Below, piece by piece: positions 25,340 through 35,988 of a DNA stretch of 64,000 nt. The stretch's first letter is position 1. The number at the start of each line of letters is the position of its first letter. The stretch is taken from positions 1,860,001-1,924,000 of the forward strand of contig NZ_CP114287.1 in NCBI RefSeq assembly GCF_027111295.1, in the 5' to 3' direction. The position numbers and the translations under genes are program-made. The stretch comes from Flavobacterium gelatinilyticum. Lineage in GTDB: Bacteria > Bacteroidota > Bacteroidia > Flavobacteriales > Flavobacteriaceae. The notes below the pieces were generated by a model. The model was not told the origin of the DNA. It searched no databases and saw nothing but the letters and a program-made list of their open reading frames with translations.

Positions 25340-26251
25340 TTATTTATTTTTAATCTTTTCCAGATCCTTTTGCATTAATTCTAAATCTTCGACAAGATTG
25401 TTTTCTTTAAAATATTTTTCCAGGTCTTTCAGTCTTTTTACATTGTCATAATTAAATCCTGATTGTAATTTTAGCTGGCAGAGCGAACATAATCTTATCG
25501 AATGCATATCGGTTTCTGCAATACTGTTTGTTCCGTTCATCACACAATTTGCTTCAATACAATGACGAAGCCCAAACATATGTCCAATTTCATGCGAACA
25601 TATTTTCAATAATCTTTCCAGACATACACTAAAATCTGCTCCTTCCAGATTTTCATCATGAAGTCTGTAGATTGAACTTACCGCAATTTTATCTCTGTAA
25701 GAAGCCAGTCCAAAGACAAAATTCCATTCTGGTTTTGGGTACAAATCTTTTTCTGTTATAGCCATTAAAGCGATTCCTTTATGTGGTTTTTCCTTTTTTA
25801 AAACACTGTCTAAAATATAACCTGCCAGAAATTGTTCCTGTCCCATATCTCCTATTCGTCTGGCTTGTTTTGGAACCACATCATTCGAAACTGTACTTAA
25901 AACTTTAGTTTCCAACTGAAAAAATATTTCTAAATACTGACGAATCAATTCAATCTGCTTCGTTTGCAGTGAATTGAATTTCCCCATAGGCTGTAAATAA
26001 ATAATATTTTCCTCTTTTGTCGGGACAATATGTTTTGTGTTCAGAAATTGCTCAAAACTCTGTCCTTTTTCTTTATGCGAAAAAAGCCAGTCACCATAAG
26101 CCGGCTTACCCAATTTGACGTCATTCACCTTAATATCTGTAAAATAAGGAGCTGGAGGCGGTGCCTGAATGTGGTTTGTTTTTGTTTTTTCTTCTTTATT
26201 AGACTGGCAGGAACACAAAATCACACATAATAAAAAAAAGAGTTTCTTCAT
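25340..26251 (-). CDS. Archaemetzincin-like (M54) zinc protease lipoprotein
   Basis: A zinc metalloprotease of the archaemetzincin type. The active site HEIGHMFGLRHC fits HExxHxxGxxHC, followed by C in IEANCVMNG, then the metzincin-like MNGTNS turn and a second cysteine pair LCSLCQ; the four Cys are expected to bind a structural zinc. The N-terminus MKKLFFLLCVILCSCQSNKEE is a lipoprotein signal with Cys15, so this copy is exported. Archaemetzincins are sporadic in bacteria and their substrates are unknown. At 303 residues it carries an extra N-terminal stretch compared with short archaeal forms. It is in a run of same-strand genes between the TIM-barrel isomerase and the cupin. Confidence 0.85.
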   Translation of the reverse strand: MKKLFFLLCVILCSCQSNKEEKTKTNHIQAPPPAPYFTDIKVNDVKLGKPAYGDWLFSHKEKGQSFEQFLNTKHIVPTKEENIIYLQPMGKFNSLQTKQIELIRQYLEIFFQLETKVLSTVSNDVVPKQARRIGDMGQEQFLAGYILDSVLKKEKPHKGIALMAITEKDLYPKPEWNFVFGLASYRDKIAVSSIYRLHDENLEGADFSVCLERLLKICSHEIGHMFGLRHCIEANCVMNGTNSIAETDMHSIRLCSLCQLKLQSGFNYDNVKRLKDLEKYFKENNLVEDLELMQKDLEKIKNK

Positions 26252-26263
26252 AAATTACTAATA

Positions 26264-27133
26264 TCAGATTACGTTTTTGGATATAAATTCACAACTCTTT
26301 TTAATCGATTCAAAAGAACTAAATTCAAAATTATTTTCCTGTTCCACAAAAAAATGAATCATTCCTGATTGCTTTGCTTCTTTAAAAAATGGTTTAAAAT
26401 CAATTGTACCGGAACCAACTTCTGTATTCAAATTTTGGTTTTCTTTATCCCTGTCTTTTACATGCCACATTTTAAAACGTCCCGGATTTTCATTAAACAA
26501 TTTTAAAGGATCATTTCCTGAATAGACTACCCAGTATAAATCCAATTCGAAGTAAACTTCTTTATCGGTTTCATTTAATAAAATATCGTAACCCGTTACG
26601 CCATTGTATTTTTGAAATTCAAAATCATGATTGTGATAGGCCAGTTTTAGTCCGGCATCTTTACACCTTTTTAAAGCCTCATTTAAACGGGATGCGATTT
26701 TTTTATAATCTTCACTATTTCGTCTAAAAGGTTCATCAATCCAAGGTACGGTAAGAAATTCGCTTTTCAGAGTTTTTGCCGCTTCAATTGAAGCAATTAA
26801 TTCTGATGTGTTTCCATCGTATAAAAAACTGCCCAAATTATAATGTCCGCTTACAGCTTTTAAATGATTATCATCGAGGATTTCTTTTAATTCTTCGGGA
26901 GATAATCCCCAAAAACGGTCTTTTATAGAAAACCCGTATGTTTCTACAGTTGTAAATCCTGCTTTCGCCACTTTTTCTAAAACCCCTTTTACATCTTTAG
27001 GAAGCTCATCTCGAAGGGTGTATAATTGTAAACCAATTTCTTTTCTATTCATAGTAAATGCAAATGAAGGTAAAGCCAAAACAGCTGTTGCAGCGAGACT
27101 TGTATTTATAATAAAATTTCTTCGTGTAATCAT
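26264..27133 (-). CDS. Exported sugar phosphate isomerase/epimerase-like TIM barrel
   Basis: A xylose isomerase-like TIM-barrel protein. The N-terminus MITRRNFIINTSLAATAVLALPSF has the twin-Arg motif RRNFI and a hydrophobic stretch, so Tat export is likely. The barrel shows IGLQLYTLRDELPKDV, GFTTVETYGF, LKLAYHNHDFEFQKY (metal-binding region), YFELDLYWVVYSGND, FKMWHVKDRD and VEQENNFEFSSFESIKKSCEF. At 289 residues the size fits. Members act on inositols or sugars, often near oxidoreductases, but here neighbours give no hint. It ends 12 bases before the archaemetzincin start. Confidence 0.88.
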   Translation of the reverse strand: MITRRNFIINTSLAATAVLALPSFAFTMNRKEIGLQLYTLRDELPKDVKGVLEKVAKAGFTTVETYGFSIKDRFWGLSPEELKEILDDNHLKAVSGHYNLGSFLYDGNTSELIASIEAAKTLKSEFLTVPWIDEPFRRNSEDYKKIASRLNEALKRCKDAGLKLAYHNHDFEFQKYNGVTGYDILLNETDKEVYFELDLYWVVYSGNDPLKLFNENPGRFKMWHVKDRDKENQNLNTEVGSGTIDFKPFFKEAKQSGMIHFFVEQENNFEFSSFESIKKSCEFISKNVI

Positions 27134-27158
27134 TTTACGCTAAATTCAGAAATTAAAT

Positions 27159-27698
27159 CTAATCTAAAAATTGGTTCTCAAAATTTTTTATAAAGTTTTG
27201 AAGTGCCTCTTCGGTTTCTTCATTTGTAATTTTACCTTCTCCATCAATTTTTCCACGAATACCCTGAATTAAAAGCTGTGTTTCATTATCAAACCCGGCT
27301 TCAAGTGTTTTCATAATCAGCATAAGCTGTTCATGTCCCTTTTCTCCTGATGCCGATGCTGTAATCAAACCCGTTTTTTTATTAGCAAAAATGGTTGTAG
27401 ACACACACCATTCTAAAGCATTCTTTAAACTTCCGGGGAGACTAAAAACATATTCGGGAGTACAAATTATAACACCGTCAGCTTTAGAAATCAGATCTCT
27501 GAAAACGGTAATTTCTTTTGGCGGATTCTCTATATCCAAATCGGGATTAAAATGCGGTAATTGATCCAGACCTTCAAATATTTCGACTTCAAAATTCTGC
27601 TTTATATTCTCTGAAATATATTTTAGAATTTTAAAATTACTCGAATTTTTTCTTGTACTGCCTGTTATGGCTGCAATTTTTGTTTTTTGGGAGGACAT
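27159..27698 (-). CDS. NADPH-dependent FMN reductase family protein
   Basis: A flavodoxin-fold reductase of 179 residues. The phosphate-binding loop is AAITGSTRKNSSNFKILKYI, and the second flavin contact is GVIICTPEYVFSLPGSLKNALEWCVS, both typical of FMN-dependent NADPH reductases such as chromate or azo reductases. It is cytosolic. It lies 25 bases upstream of the TIM-barrel isomerase gene on the same strand, and is divergent from trmD. The physiological electron acceptor cannot be inferred. Confidence 0.9.
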   Translation of the reverse strand: MSSQKTKIAAITGSTRKNSSNFKILKYISENIKQNFEVEIFEGLDQLPHFNPDLDIENPPKEITVFRDLISKADGVIICTPEYVFSLPGSLKNALEWCVSTTIFANKKTGLITASASGEKGHEQLMLIMKTLEAGFDNETQLLIQGIRGKIDGEGKITNEETEEALQNFIKNFENQFLD

Positions 27699-27781
27699 CT
27701 ATTCTTTTTTATTTAAAATTATTAATTTAATTCAGAAAACAGCAATTTTAAAAACACTAAAATTCTCAAATATTTACTTTG

Positions 27782-27789
27782 TATCTTTG
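27782..27789 (+). promoter_or_regulatory. Probable -7 element of trmD
   Basis: TATCTTTG followed by CAC lies 23 bases before the trmD ATG, the usual arrangement for this group. Confidence 0.65.
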
Positions 27790-27812
27790 CACTTCAAAAC
27801 CTGAATAAAAAA

Positions 27813-28493
27813 ATGCGAATTGACATTATAACGATTTTACCTGAATTATTGAGAAGCCCGTTTGAGGCATCGATTATGAAACGTGCAATTGATAAAGGTT
27901 TAGTCGAAGTACATTTTCATAATTTACGCGACTATACCACTAATAAACAAAAAAGTGTCGACGATTATCAATTTGGCGGCGGTGCCGGAATGGTTATGAT
28001 GGTACAGCCTATTGACGATTGTATTACGCATTTAAAAAGTCAGAGGGATTACGATGAAATCATTTATATGTCGCCTGACGGAGAGACTTTAAACCAGAAA
28101 ATGGCAAATAAAATGTCGATGTATGAAAACATTATTATTTTATGCGGTCATTATAAAGGTGTAGACCAGCGTGTGAGGGATCATTTTATTACCAAAGAAA
28201 TCTCAATTGGAGATTATGTTTTATCCGGAGGAGAATTAGGAGCTTTGGTTTTATCTGATGCTTTGATTCGATTGATTCCGGGGGTTTTAAGTGATGAAAC
28301 CTCGGCTTTGACTGATAGTTTTCAGGATAATTTACTTTCTGGACCTATATATACAAGGCCTGCGGATTATAAAGGATGGAAAGTTCCGGAAGTTTTAACC
28401 AGCGGACACGCCGCAAAAATCGAAAAATGGCGCGAAGATGCCGCATACGAACATACTAAAAACAGACGCCCGGATTTACTGGAAGGAAACTAA
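27813..28493 (+). CDS. trmD: tRNA (guanine37-N1)-methyltransferase
   Basis: TrmD methylates G37 next to the anticodon using S-adenosylmethionine and prevents frameshifting. The SPOUT fold is clear: [21 protein letters not shown], the hallmark [32 protein letters not shown], and the trefoil-knot SAM site [19 protein letters not shown] followed by RLIPGVL. The C-terminal domain ends with [18 protein letters not shown]. At 226 residues it is full length. It precedes rplS, an order conserved in most bacteria, though the gap holds a hairpin and a separate rplS promoter. Confidence 0.97.
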   Translation: MRIDIITILPELLRSPFEASIMKRAIDKGLVEVHFHNLRDYTTNKQKSVDDYQFGGGAGMVMMVQPIDDCITHLKSQRDYDEIIYMSPDGETLNQKMANKMSMYENIIILCGHYKGVDQRVRDHFITKEISIGDYVLSGGELGALVLSDALIRLIPGVLSDETSALTDSFQDNLLSGPIYTRPADYKGWKVPEVLTSGHAAKIEKWREDAAYEHTKNRRPDLLEGN

Positions 28494-28494
28494 A

Positions 28495-28566
28495 GTTGTT
28501 TCAGGTTTAAAGTTTTATTTGTTTCAAGTTCTAAAAGCAAAACCTGAAACCTGAAACAAAAACAAC
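28495..28566 (+). terminator. Hairpin after trmD
   Basis: GTTTCAGGTTT (28498-28508) pairs with AAACCTGAAAC (28540-28550), with a further GTTGTTTCAG / CTGAAAC...CAAC option. No T-run follows, so it may be a palindromic repeat with some terminator effect. Confidence 0.5.
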
Positions 28567-28634
28567 CATAACTGCCATTTTATCAACAACTTAAAAAATT
28601 TACAATTTATAATTCATAATTTATAATTATTTTT

Positions 28635-28714
28635 TACATTTGCACCCGAATTAGACCAACCTCTGGCGAGATCCGTGAATGTTGCTCTATCTAAACAATA
28701 ATATAAAAATTATC
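28635..28714 (+). promoter_or_regulatory. rplS promoter and candidate L19 leader RNA
   Basis: TACATTTG (28635-28642) is a good -7 element. The 70-base leader that follows contains CAACCTCTGGCGAGATCC, in which CAAC can pair with GTTG about 20 bases on and GG with CC inside. Flavobacterial L19 genes are known to carry an autoregulatory leader; I cannot check this one against that model. Confidence 0.45.
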
Positions 28715-29065
28715 ATGGCAGATTTATTAAAGTTCGTTCAAAACGAATTCGTTGCTAAAAAAGATTTCCCTGAATTTGGAGCTGGAGACACAATCACAGT
28801 TTTCTACGAAATTAAAGAGGGTGAAAAAACAAGAACTCAGTTTTTTAAAGGAGTTGTTATTCAAAGAAGAGGTTCTGGTAACACAGAAACTTTCACGATT
28901 CGTAAAATGTCTGGAGCTATTGGAGTTGAGCGTATCTTCCCGGTAAACTTACCAGCTTTACAAAAAATCGAAGTTAACAAAAAAGGTGCAGTTCGCAGAG
29001 CTAGAATTTTCTACTTCAGAGAACTTACTGGTAAAAAAGCTAAGATTAAAGATAAAAGAAGATAA
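28715..29065 (+). CDS. rplS: 50S ribosomal protein L19
   Basis: L19 sits at the interface of the two ribosomal subunits. The 116-residue sequence shows the family order: ADLLKFVQNEFVAKKDFPEFGAGDTITVFYEI, TRTQFFKGVVIQRRGSGNTETFTIRK, GVGVERIFP-like SGAIGVERIFPVNLPALQKIEV and the basic end RRARIFYFRELTGKKAKIKDKRR. The ATG at 28715 gives the normal start; an in-frame ATG 36 bases earlier lies in the leader. It has its own promoter and a strong terminator. Confidence 0.97.
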   Translation: MADLLKFVQNEFVAKKDFPEFGAGDTITVFYEIKEGEKTRTQFFKGVVIQRRGSGNTETFTIRKMSGAIGVERIFPVNLPALQKIEVNKKGAVRRARIFYFRELTGKKAKIKDKRR

Positions 29066-29084
29066 TCATTTATCAAATTGTTAT

Positions 29085-29123
29085 AAAAAACTCGTTTTAA
29101 TCCAATTGAAACGAGTTTTTTTT
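29085..29123 (+). terminator. Intrinsic terminator of rplS
   Basis: AAAAAACTCGTTT and AAACGAGTTTTTTTT arms around a ten-base loop. Confidence 0.9.
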
Positions 29124-29265
29124 ATGCCTTAAGGTCAATGAATATAAATACTGCAATTTTTTAATATCTAATTCATCGATTTGATAATTTAAGGAGCCCG
29201 AAATAACAATCTCGTAATTCATACCCTCCAAATCAAAACTACACCGATTTCGGAAGGTTTTTTAT

Positions 29266-31572
<2,307 letters not shown>

Positions 31573-31576
31573 TTCA

Positions 31577-31639
31577 GAAATACGTTTTAAGCGTATTTTT
31601 ATCCTATAAAAGGACAACTCTAAAGGTTGTCCTTTTTTT
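31577..31639 (+). terminator. Tandem terminators of icd
   Basis: Two hairpins in a row: AATACG / CGTATT with T5 (31577-31600), and AAAAGGACAA / TTGTCCTTTT with T7 (31608-31639). Confidence 0.88.
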
Positions 31640-31718
31640 ATTCTTAACTAATGTTTAACAAAACTTCTGCCGTGATATTTAGTGAGAATCGTTATCTATG
31701 TATATCAAAACCAGTACA

Positions 31719-34100
31719 ATGATTACAAAAAAAATTAGTGTTTTTATAATTATTATCCTCACGGCTTTTACTTCTTACTCTCAGGAAAAATTTACCTTAA
31801 GCGGTACTATAAAAGATTCAAAAAATAATGAAACACTAATTGGCGTTACTATCTATTTCCCGGCCTTAAAAATCGGAACCATCACAAACGAATACGGATT
31901 TTACTCCGTGACCGTTCCGCGGGGCGAGCATCAAATCGAAATCAGTTACATAGGCTATCAATCAATTGAACAAACTATTGTTTTAAACAAGAATACTAAA
32001 ACTATTTTTTTACTAAACGAAAGCGGTGAAGAGCTTCAGGAAGTCATCATAACCGAAAACAAAGGCAAAATCAACATCAAATCGCCAGAAATGAGCGTTA
32101 ACAAACTCTCTATTTCGGCTATAAAAAAAATGCCGGTTGTTTTAGGAGAAGTTGATGTACTAAAATCTATTTTACTGCTCCCGGGAGTCACCAATGTCGG
32201 AGAAGGCGCTTCAGGATTTAATGTTCGGGGCGGCGGTGCAGATCAGAATTTGATTTTACTGGATGAAGCAACGATTTTCAATTCTTCTCACGTATTTGGG
32301 TTCTTCTCTGTTTTTAATCCCGATGCCATAAAGGATTTAAAATTATATAAAGGTGGTATTCCTGCACGGTTTGGCGGACGGGCTTCTTCTGTTTTAGAAA
32401 TATATCAGAAAGACGGAAACAGCAAAAATTTCCATATAAATGGCGGTATCGGTTTGATTTCCAGCCGGCTTCTTCTGGAAGGTCCTATTGTAAAAGACAA
32501 AGGTTCTTTTTTAATTGGAGGACGAACTTCTTATGCTCATTTATTCCTGAAACTTTCGGAAGACAATAAAGATAATGCTGCTTATTTTTATGACCTGAAC
32601 ACCAAATTAAGCTATAAATTAAACGACAACAACAGTTTATATTTATCCGGATATTTTGGACGTGATGTTTTCAGTCTTAATAAAAGCTTCACTAACATTT
32701 ACGGCAATTCAACTTTAAATCTCCGCTGGAATCATTTATATTCCAGTAAATTATTTTCAAATTTATCTTTAATTTACAGTGATTACTATTACGGATTAGA
32801 TCTTGATTATGTTGGTTTTAAATGGGATTCGGGAATCAAAAATTACAATTTGAAATACGATTTCAAAAATTACATTTCAGAAAAATTCAAATTGAATTAC
32901 GGTCTTAACGGAATTTATTATGATTTTAATCCCGGAACGATAAAACCGAGCAGCAAAATATCCGGAATCAACCCCGAACAGCTAGACAAAAAATATGCTT
33001 TTGAGCAATCAATATATCTGGATGCCGAAAATCAGATTTCAAAAAAAATCACATTGGCTTACGGGCTTCGTTACAGTTTGTTTTATCGTTTAGGTGCTTC
33101 AACCGTTAATTATTACGAAAACAACAATCCCGTTGTTTTTGATCCTAATACAGAGATTTATGAAAAAGGAGAACCGGTTTCTACTAAATATTTCGGCAAA
33201 AATCAGGTTATTAAAGATTATAATAATTTAGAACCGCGATTTTCTGTTTCTTATCAGTTAAACGATGATCAGGCCATTAAAGCGAGTTACAATCGTATGG
33301 CGCAGTATCTTCAGCTGGTATCTAATACCTCATCCCCTACACCGCTTGACGTATGGATGCCTAGTGATAATTACATCAAACCTCAAATTGCTGATCAGGC
33401 AGCATTGGGTTATTTTAGAAATATTAAAGACGGTGAATATTCTCTTGAAACCGAAGCTTTTTACAAAGAAATCCAAAACCGTCTGGATTACATTGACGGA
33501 GCCGATTTAATTGCGAACAATGCTATTGAACAGGTAATTCTAAACGGCCAAATGCGTGCGTATGGTTTAGAAATAATGTTCAAAAAAAATACTGGTAAAT
33601 TCAATGGCTGGATTTCGTATACTTTATCAAAATCAGAACAGCAGACACCCGGAAGAACGCCGGAAGAAACCGGAATCAATAACGGAAAATGGTACAGCTC
33701 TCCTTACGATAAAACCCATAATTTAGCGATTACTTCTGCATACAATTTAAACGAAAAATGGTCTTTTGGCGCTAACTTCGCTTTGCAGTCAGGACAGCCC
33801 GTTTCGTATCCAAATTCACAATATGAATATCTGGGAATCACGGTTCCGAGTTATGGTTTAAGAAACAAAAACCGTCTTCCTGCTTATCATCATCTGGATA
33901 TTTCGGCAACACTGACACCTTCAAAAAACAAAGGCCGAAACTGGAAAGGCGAATGGGTTTTCAGTATTTACAATTTATACAACCGCAGTAATGCCGCGTC
34001 TATTAATTTCAGACAAAATACAGATACCGGTGTAAACGAAGCCGTTCAGTTATCTATATTTGGCATTGTTCCGGCCGTCAGCTATAATTTCAAATTTTAA
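31719..34100 (+). CDS. TonB-dependent receptor with carboxypeptidase-like N-terminal domain
   Basis: An outer membrane transporter of about 793 residues. It has a signal peptide (MITKKISVFIIIILTAFTSYSQ), a carboxypeptidase regulatory-like domain (residues 23-110: FTLSGTIKDSKNNETLIGVTIYF, YGFYSVTVPRGEHQIEISYIGYQ), a plug domain (LPGVTNVGEGASGFNVRGGGADQNLILLDE), and a C-terminal beta-barrel. The start at 31719 was preferred to an in-frame ATG 21 bases earlier, since it gives a compact signal peptide. The gene is followed 29 bases later by a DUF4249 lipoprotein, a standard pairing in Bacteroidota; the cargo is not known. Confidence 0.93.
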   Translation: MITKKISVFIIIILTAFTSYSQEKFTLSGTIKDSKNNETLIGVTIYFPALKIGTITNEYGFYSVTVPRGEHQIEISYIGYQSIEQTIVLNKNTKTIFLLNESGEELQEVIITENKGKINIKSPEMSVNKLSISAIKKMPVVLGEVDVLKSILLLPGVTNVGEGASGFNVRGGGADQNLILLDEATIFNSSHVFGFFSVFNPDAIKDLKLYKGGIPARFGGRASSVLEIYQKDGNSKNFHINGGIGLISSRLLLEGPIVKDKGSFLIGGRTSYAHLFLKLSEDNKDNAAYFYDLNTKLSYKLNDNNSLYLSGYFGRDVFSLNKSFTNIYGNSTLNLRWNHLYSSKLFSNLSLIYSDYYYGLDLDYVGFKWDSGIKNYNLKYDFKNYISEKFKLNYGLNGIYYDFNPGTIKPSSKISGINPEQLDKKYAFEQSIYLDAENQISKKITLAYGLRYSLFYRLGASTVNYYENNNPVVFDPNTEIYEKGEPVSTKYFGKNQVIKDYNNLEPRFSVSYQLNDDQAIKASYNRMAQYLQLVSNTSSPTPLDVWMPSDNYIKPQIADQAALGYFRNIKDGEYSLETEAFYKEIQNRLDYIDGADLIANNAIEQVILNGQMRAYGLEIMFKKNTGKFNGWISYTLSKSEQQTPGRTPEETGINNGKWYSSPYDKTHNLAITSAYNLNEKWSFGANFALQSGQPVSYPNSQYEYLGITVPSYGLRNKNRLPAYHHLDISATLTPSKNKGRNWKGEWVFSIYNLYNRSNAASINFRQNTDTGVNEAVQLSIFGIVPAVSYNFKF

Positions 34101-34129
34101 GAATGCGTTTTTAATACACCAGTTATATC

Positions 34130-34951
34130 ATGAAAAAAGCAATCACATTTTTTGTCTTATTTGTCTCGGTTTTCATTACAAGCTGCGAAGAAGTTGTAGA
34201 TGTCGATCTGGATACAGCGCCTCCAAAATTAGTTATAGAAGCTTCTATAAACTGGGAAAAAGGCACAACAGGAAAACAGCAGACCGTAAAATTAAGTACA
34301 ACCACAGGCTATTTTGAAAATGTAATTCCAACTGTTTCCGATGCTGTTATTTATATTAAAAACAGTCAGAACGTGCAGTTTAATTTTACCGAAATTCAAA
34401 ATACAGGCCGTTATGTCTGCAATACATTTGTACCTAAAATTGACGAAACCTATACCCTTACCGTAATAAGCGGCGGTAATACTTATACCGCATCCGAAAC
34501 TTTAAAACCAGTAGCCCCAATTACCCGAATAGATCAAAACAATGAGGGAGGTTTTACGGGAGAAGATATCGAAATTCGCGCCTATTACAATGATCCGCCC
34601 GATATAAACAATTTTTATTTGTACAAATATGTATATTCGAACAAAGTAACTTCAAAATTTTATGTAGATGAAGATAAGTTTTTTCAGGGGAATGAATTTT
34701 TCAGCGTTTCAGATGATGATGAACTAAAACCCGGAGATGTAATTGAAATTACTCATTTCGGAATTTCCAAACAATATTATAATTACATGAATATACTGGT
34801 AAGCATAGCAGGAACCAATGTTGGCGGTCCTTTTCAATCACCGCCCGCGACAGTAAAAGGAAATATTATTAATACGACTGAAAAAGCCAATTATCCGCTG
34901 GGGTATTTTTCGCTGAGTGAATGTCAGACAAAAAAATTCACAATTGAATAA
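34130..34951 (+). CDS. DUF4249 domain lipoprotein, partner of the TonB receptor
   Basis: A 273-residue lipoprotein: MKKAITFFVLFVSVFITSCEEVVDVDLD, with Cys19 as the lipidated residue. The motif CEEVVDVDLDTAPPKLVIEASI is the typical opening of DUF4249. The following beta-rich region (VSDAVIYIKNS, TYTLTVISGGNTYTASETLKPVAPI) and the end YPLGYFSLSEC match the family. It is cotranscribed with the TonB-dependent receptor just upstream. DUF4249 proteins are assumed to be surface or periplasmic partners of their receptor, by analogy with SusD-like proteins; substrate is unknown. Confidence 0.9.
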   Translation: MKKAITFFVLFVSVFITSCEEVVDVDLDTAPPKLVIEASINWEKGTTGKQQTVKLSTTTGYFENVIPTVSDAVIYIKNSQNVQFNFTEIQNTGRYVCNTFVPKIDETYTLTVISGGNTYTASETLKPVAPITRIDQNNEGGFTGEDIEIRAYYNDPPDINNFYLYKYVYSNKVTSKFYVDEDKFFQGNEFFSVSDDDELKPGDVIEITHFGISKQYYNYMNILVSIAGTNVGGPFQSPPATVKGNIINTTEKANYPLGYFSLSECQTKKFTIE

Positions 34952-34960
34952 ATTAAAAAT

Positions 34961-35443
34961 ATGGAAGCAAGAATAGAAACTTCAGCCGAAAAAAAGTTGC
35001 TCGGCAGGCACATCGATATGTCTTTTATAGAAAATAAAACCTTTGAATTGTGGAGCGGTTTTATGCCTCACCGCAAAAACATTAAAAATACGGTAAACGA
35101 AAATTTATACTCTCTTGAAGTTTTTCCAAATCATCATTTTGATAATTTTGATCCCGGCAAAACCTTTCAAAAATGGGCTGCTGTAGAAGTTAAAAATTAC
35201 GATGAAATTCCGTCCGATATGGAAACCTTAATCGTTCCGGATGGTTTGTATGCTGTTTTTGTACATTATGGTCCTGCATCAAACGCACATACAACGTATC
35301 ATTCTATTTTTACCGAATGGCTCCCGAAATCTGAATACACGGTAGACGACCGCCCACATTTTGCTGTAATGGATCATAAATATAAAAAAGACGATCCTGA
35401 TTCTGAAGAAGAAATCTGGATTCCAATAAAAAACAGAAATTAA
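34961..35443 (+). CDS. GyrI-like small-molecule-binding domain protein
   Basis: A 160-residue protein that consists of one GyrI-like (AraC effector-binding) domain without a DNA-binding part. Recognisable segments are LLGRHIDMSFIENKTFELWSGFMPHRK near the start, FDPGKTFQKWAAVEV, and the effector region VPDGLYAVFVHYGPASNAHTTYHSIFTEWLPKSEY followed by DDRPHFAVMDHKYKKDDPDSEEEIWIPI. Stand-alone GyrI-like proteins bind or hydrolyse small hydrophobic molecules. It starts nine bases after the DUF4249 stop and ends one base before the next gene, so it forms an operon with the DinB-like gene. Confidence 0.88.
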   Translation: MEARIETSAEKKLLGRHIDMSFIENKTFELWSGFMPHRKNIKNTVNENLYSLEVFPNHHFDNFDPGKTFQKWAAVEVKNYDEIPSDMETLIVPDGLYAVFVHYGPASNAHTTYHSIFTEWLPKSEYTVDDRPHFAVMDHKYKKDDPDSEEEIWIPIKNRN

Positions 35444-35444
35444 G

Positions 35445-35888
35445 ATGGTAATTGAATCTTTAAAAACTCTTTTTAACAGAGATTTAGAAAAACTAAAAGT
35501 CGAAATAGAATCCTATCAAAACGAAGAAGCCATCTGGGCAATTGATAAAAATATAGCAAATTCAGCAGGCAATTTGTGTCTGCATTTGATGGGAAATCTG
35601 AATACTTATATTGGAGCTCAGCTTGGAAATACCGGATATATCCGAAATCGTCCGCTGGAATTTTCTTCAAAGGATATTCCGAAAACAGAATTAATAGTCA
35701 AAATTGAAAATACTATTATTGTTGTAAATAAAGTTCTGGACTCTCTGACTGAAACCGAACTAGAAAGCATTTATCCTGAAATTGTTTTTGAAAAAGAAAT
35801 GACAACCGGATTCTTTTTAATTCACCTTTCAACACATTTAGCGTATCATTTAGGGCAGATTAATTATCACAGAAGACTTCTTGATTAA
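35445..35888 (+). CDS. DinB-like/DUF1572 family protein
   Basis: A 147-residue four-helix-bundle protein of the DinB superfamily. The putative metal-binding His residues lie in SAGNLCLHLMGNLNTYIGAQLG, and HLSTHLAYHLGQINYHRRLL near the C-terminus. It starts one base after the upstream stop, so translation is coupled to the GyrI-like gene. DinB-like proteins include thiol-dependent transferases and many of unknown role. A second DinB-like gene occurs at 60468. Nothing in the sequence fixes a substrate. Confidence 0.85.
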   Translation: MVIESLKTLFNRDLEKLKVEIESYQNEEAIWAIDKNIANSAGNLCLHLMGNLNTYIGAQLGNTGYIRNRPLEFSSKDIPKTELIVKIENTIIVVNKVLDSLTETELESIYPEIVFEKEMTTGFFLIHLSTHLAYHLGQINYHRRLLD

Positions 35889-35936
35889 TCTAAATCTAAT
35901 TTTCGTTAAAATTATAAATCTCAACATATGTAAATG

Positions 35937-35986
35937 TTTAAAAATTAGAATTGAGAAACCTTTGCATCTTAATTCTAATTTTTAAA
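35937..35986 (+). promoter_or_regulatory. Perfect 16-bp inverted repeat upstream of the RidA-like gene
   Basis: TTTAAAAATTAGAATT (35937-35952) and its exact reverse complement (35971-35986) flank an 18-base loop containing CCTTTGCATC, a likely -7/start region. The right arm ends two bases before the ATG at 35989. It could act as an operator or fold over the start codon. Confidence 0.6.
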
Positions 35987-35988
35987 AC

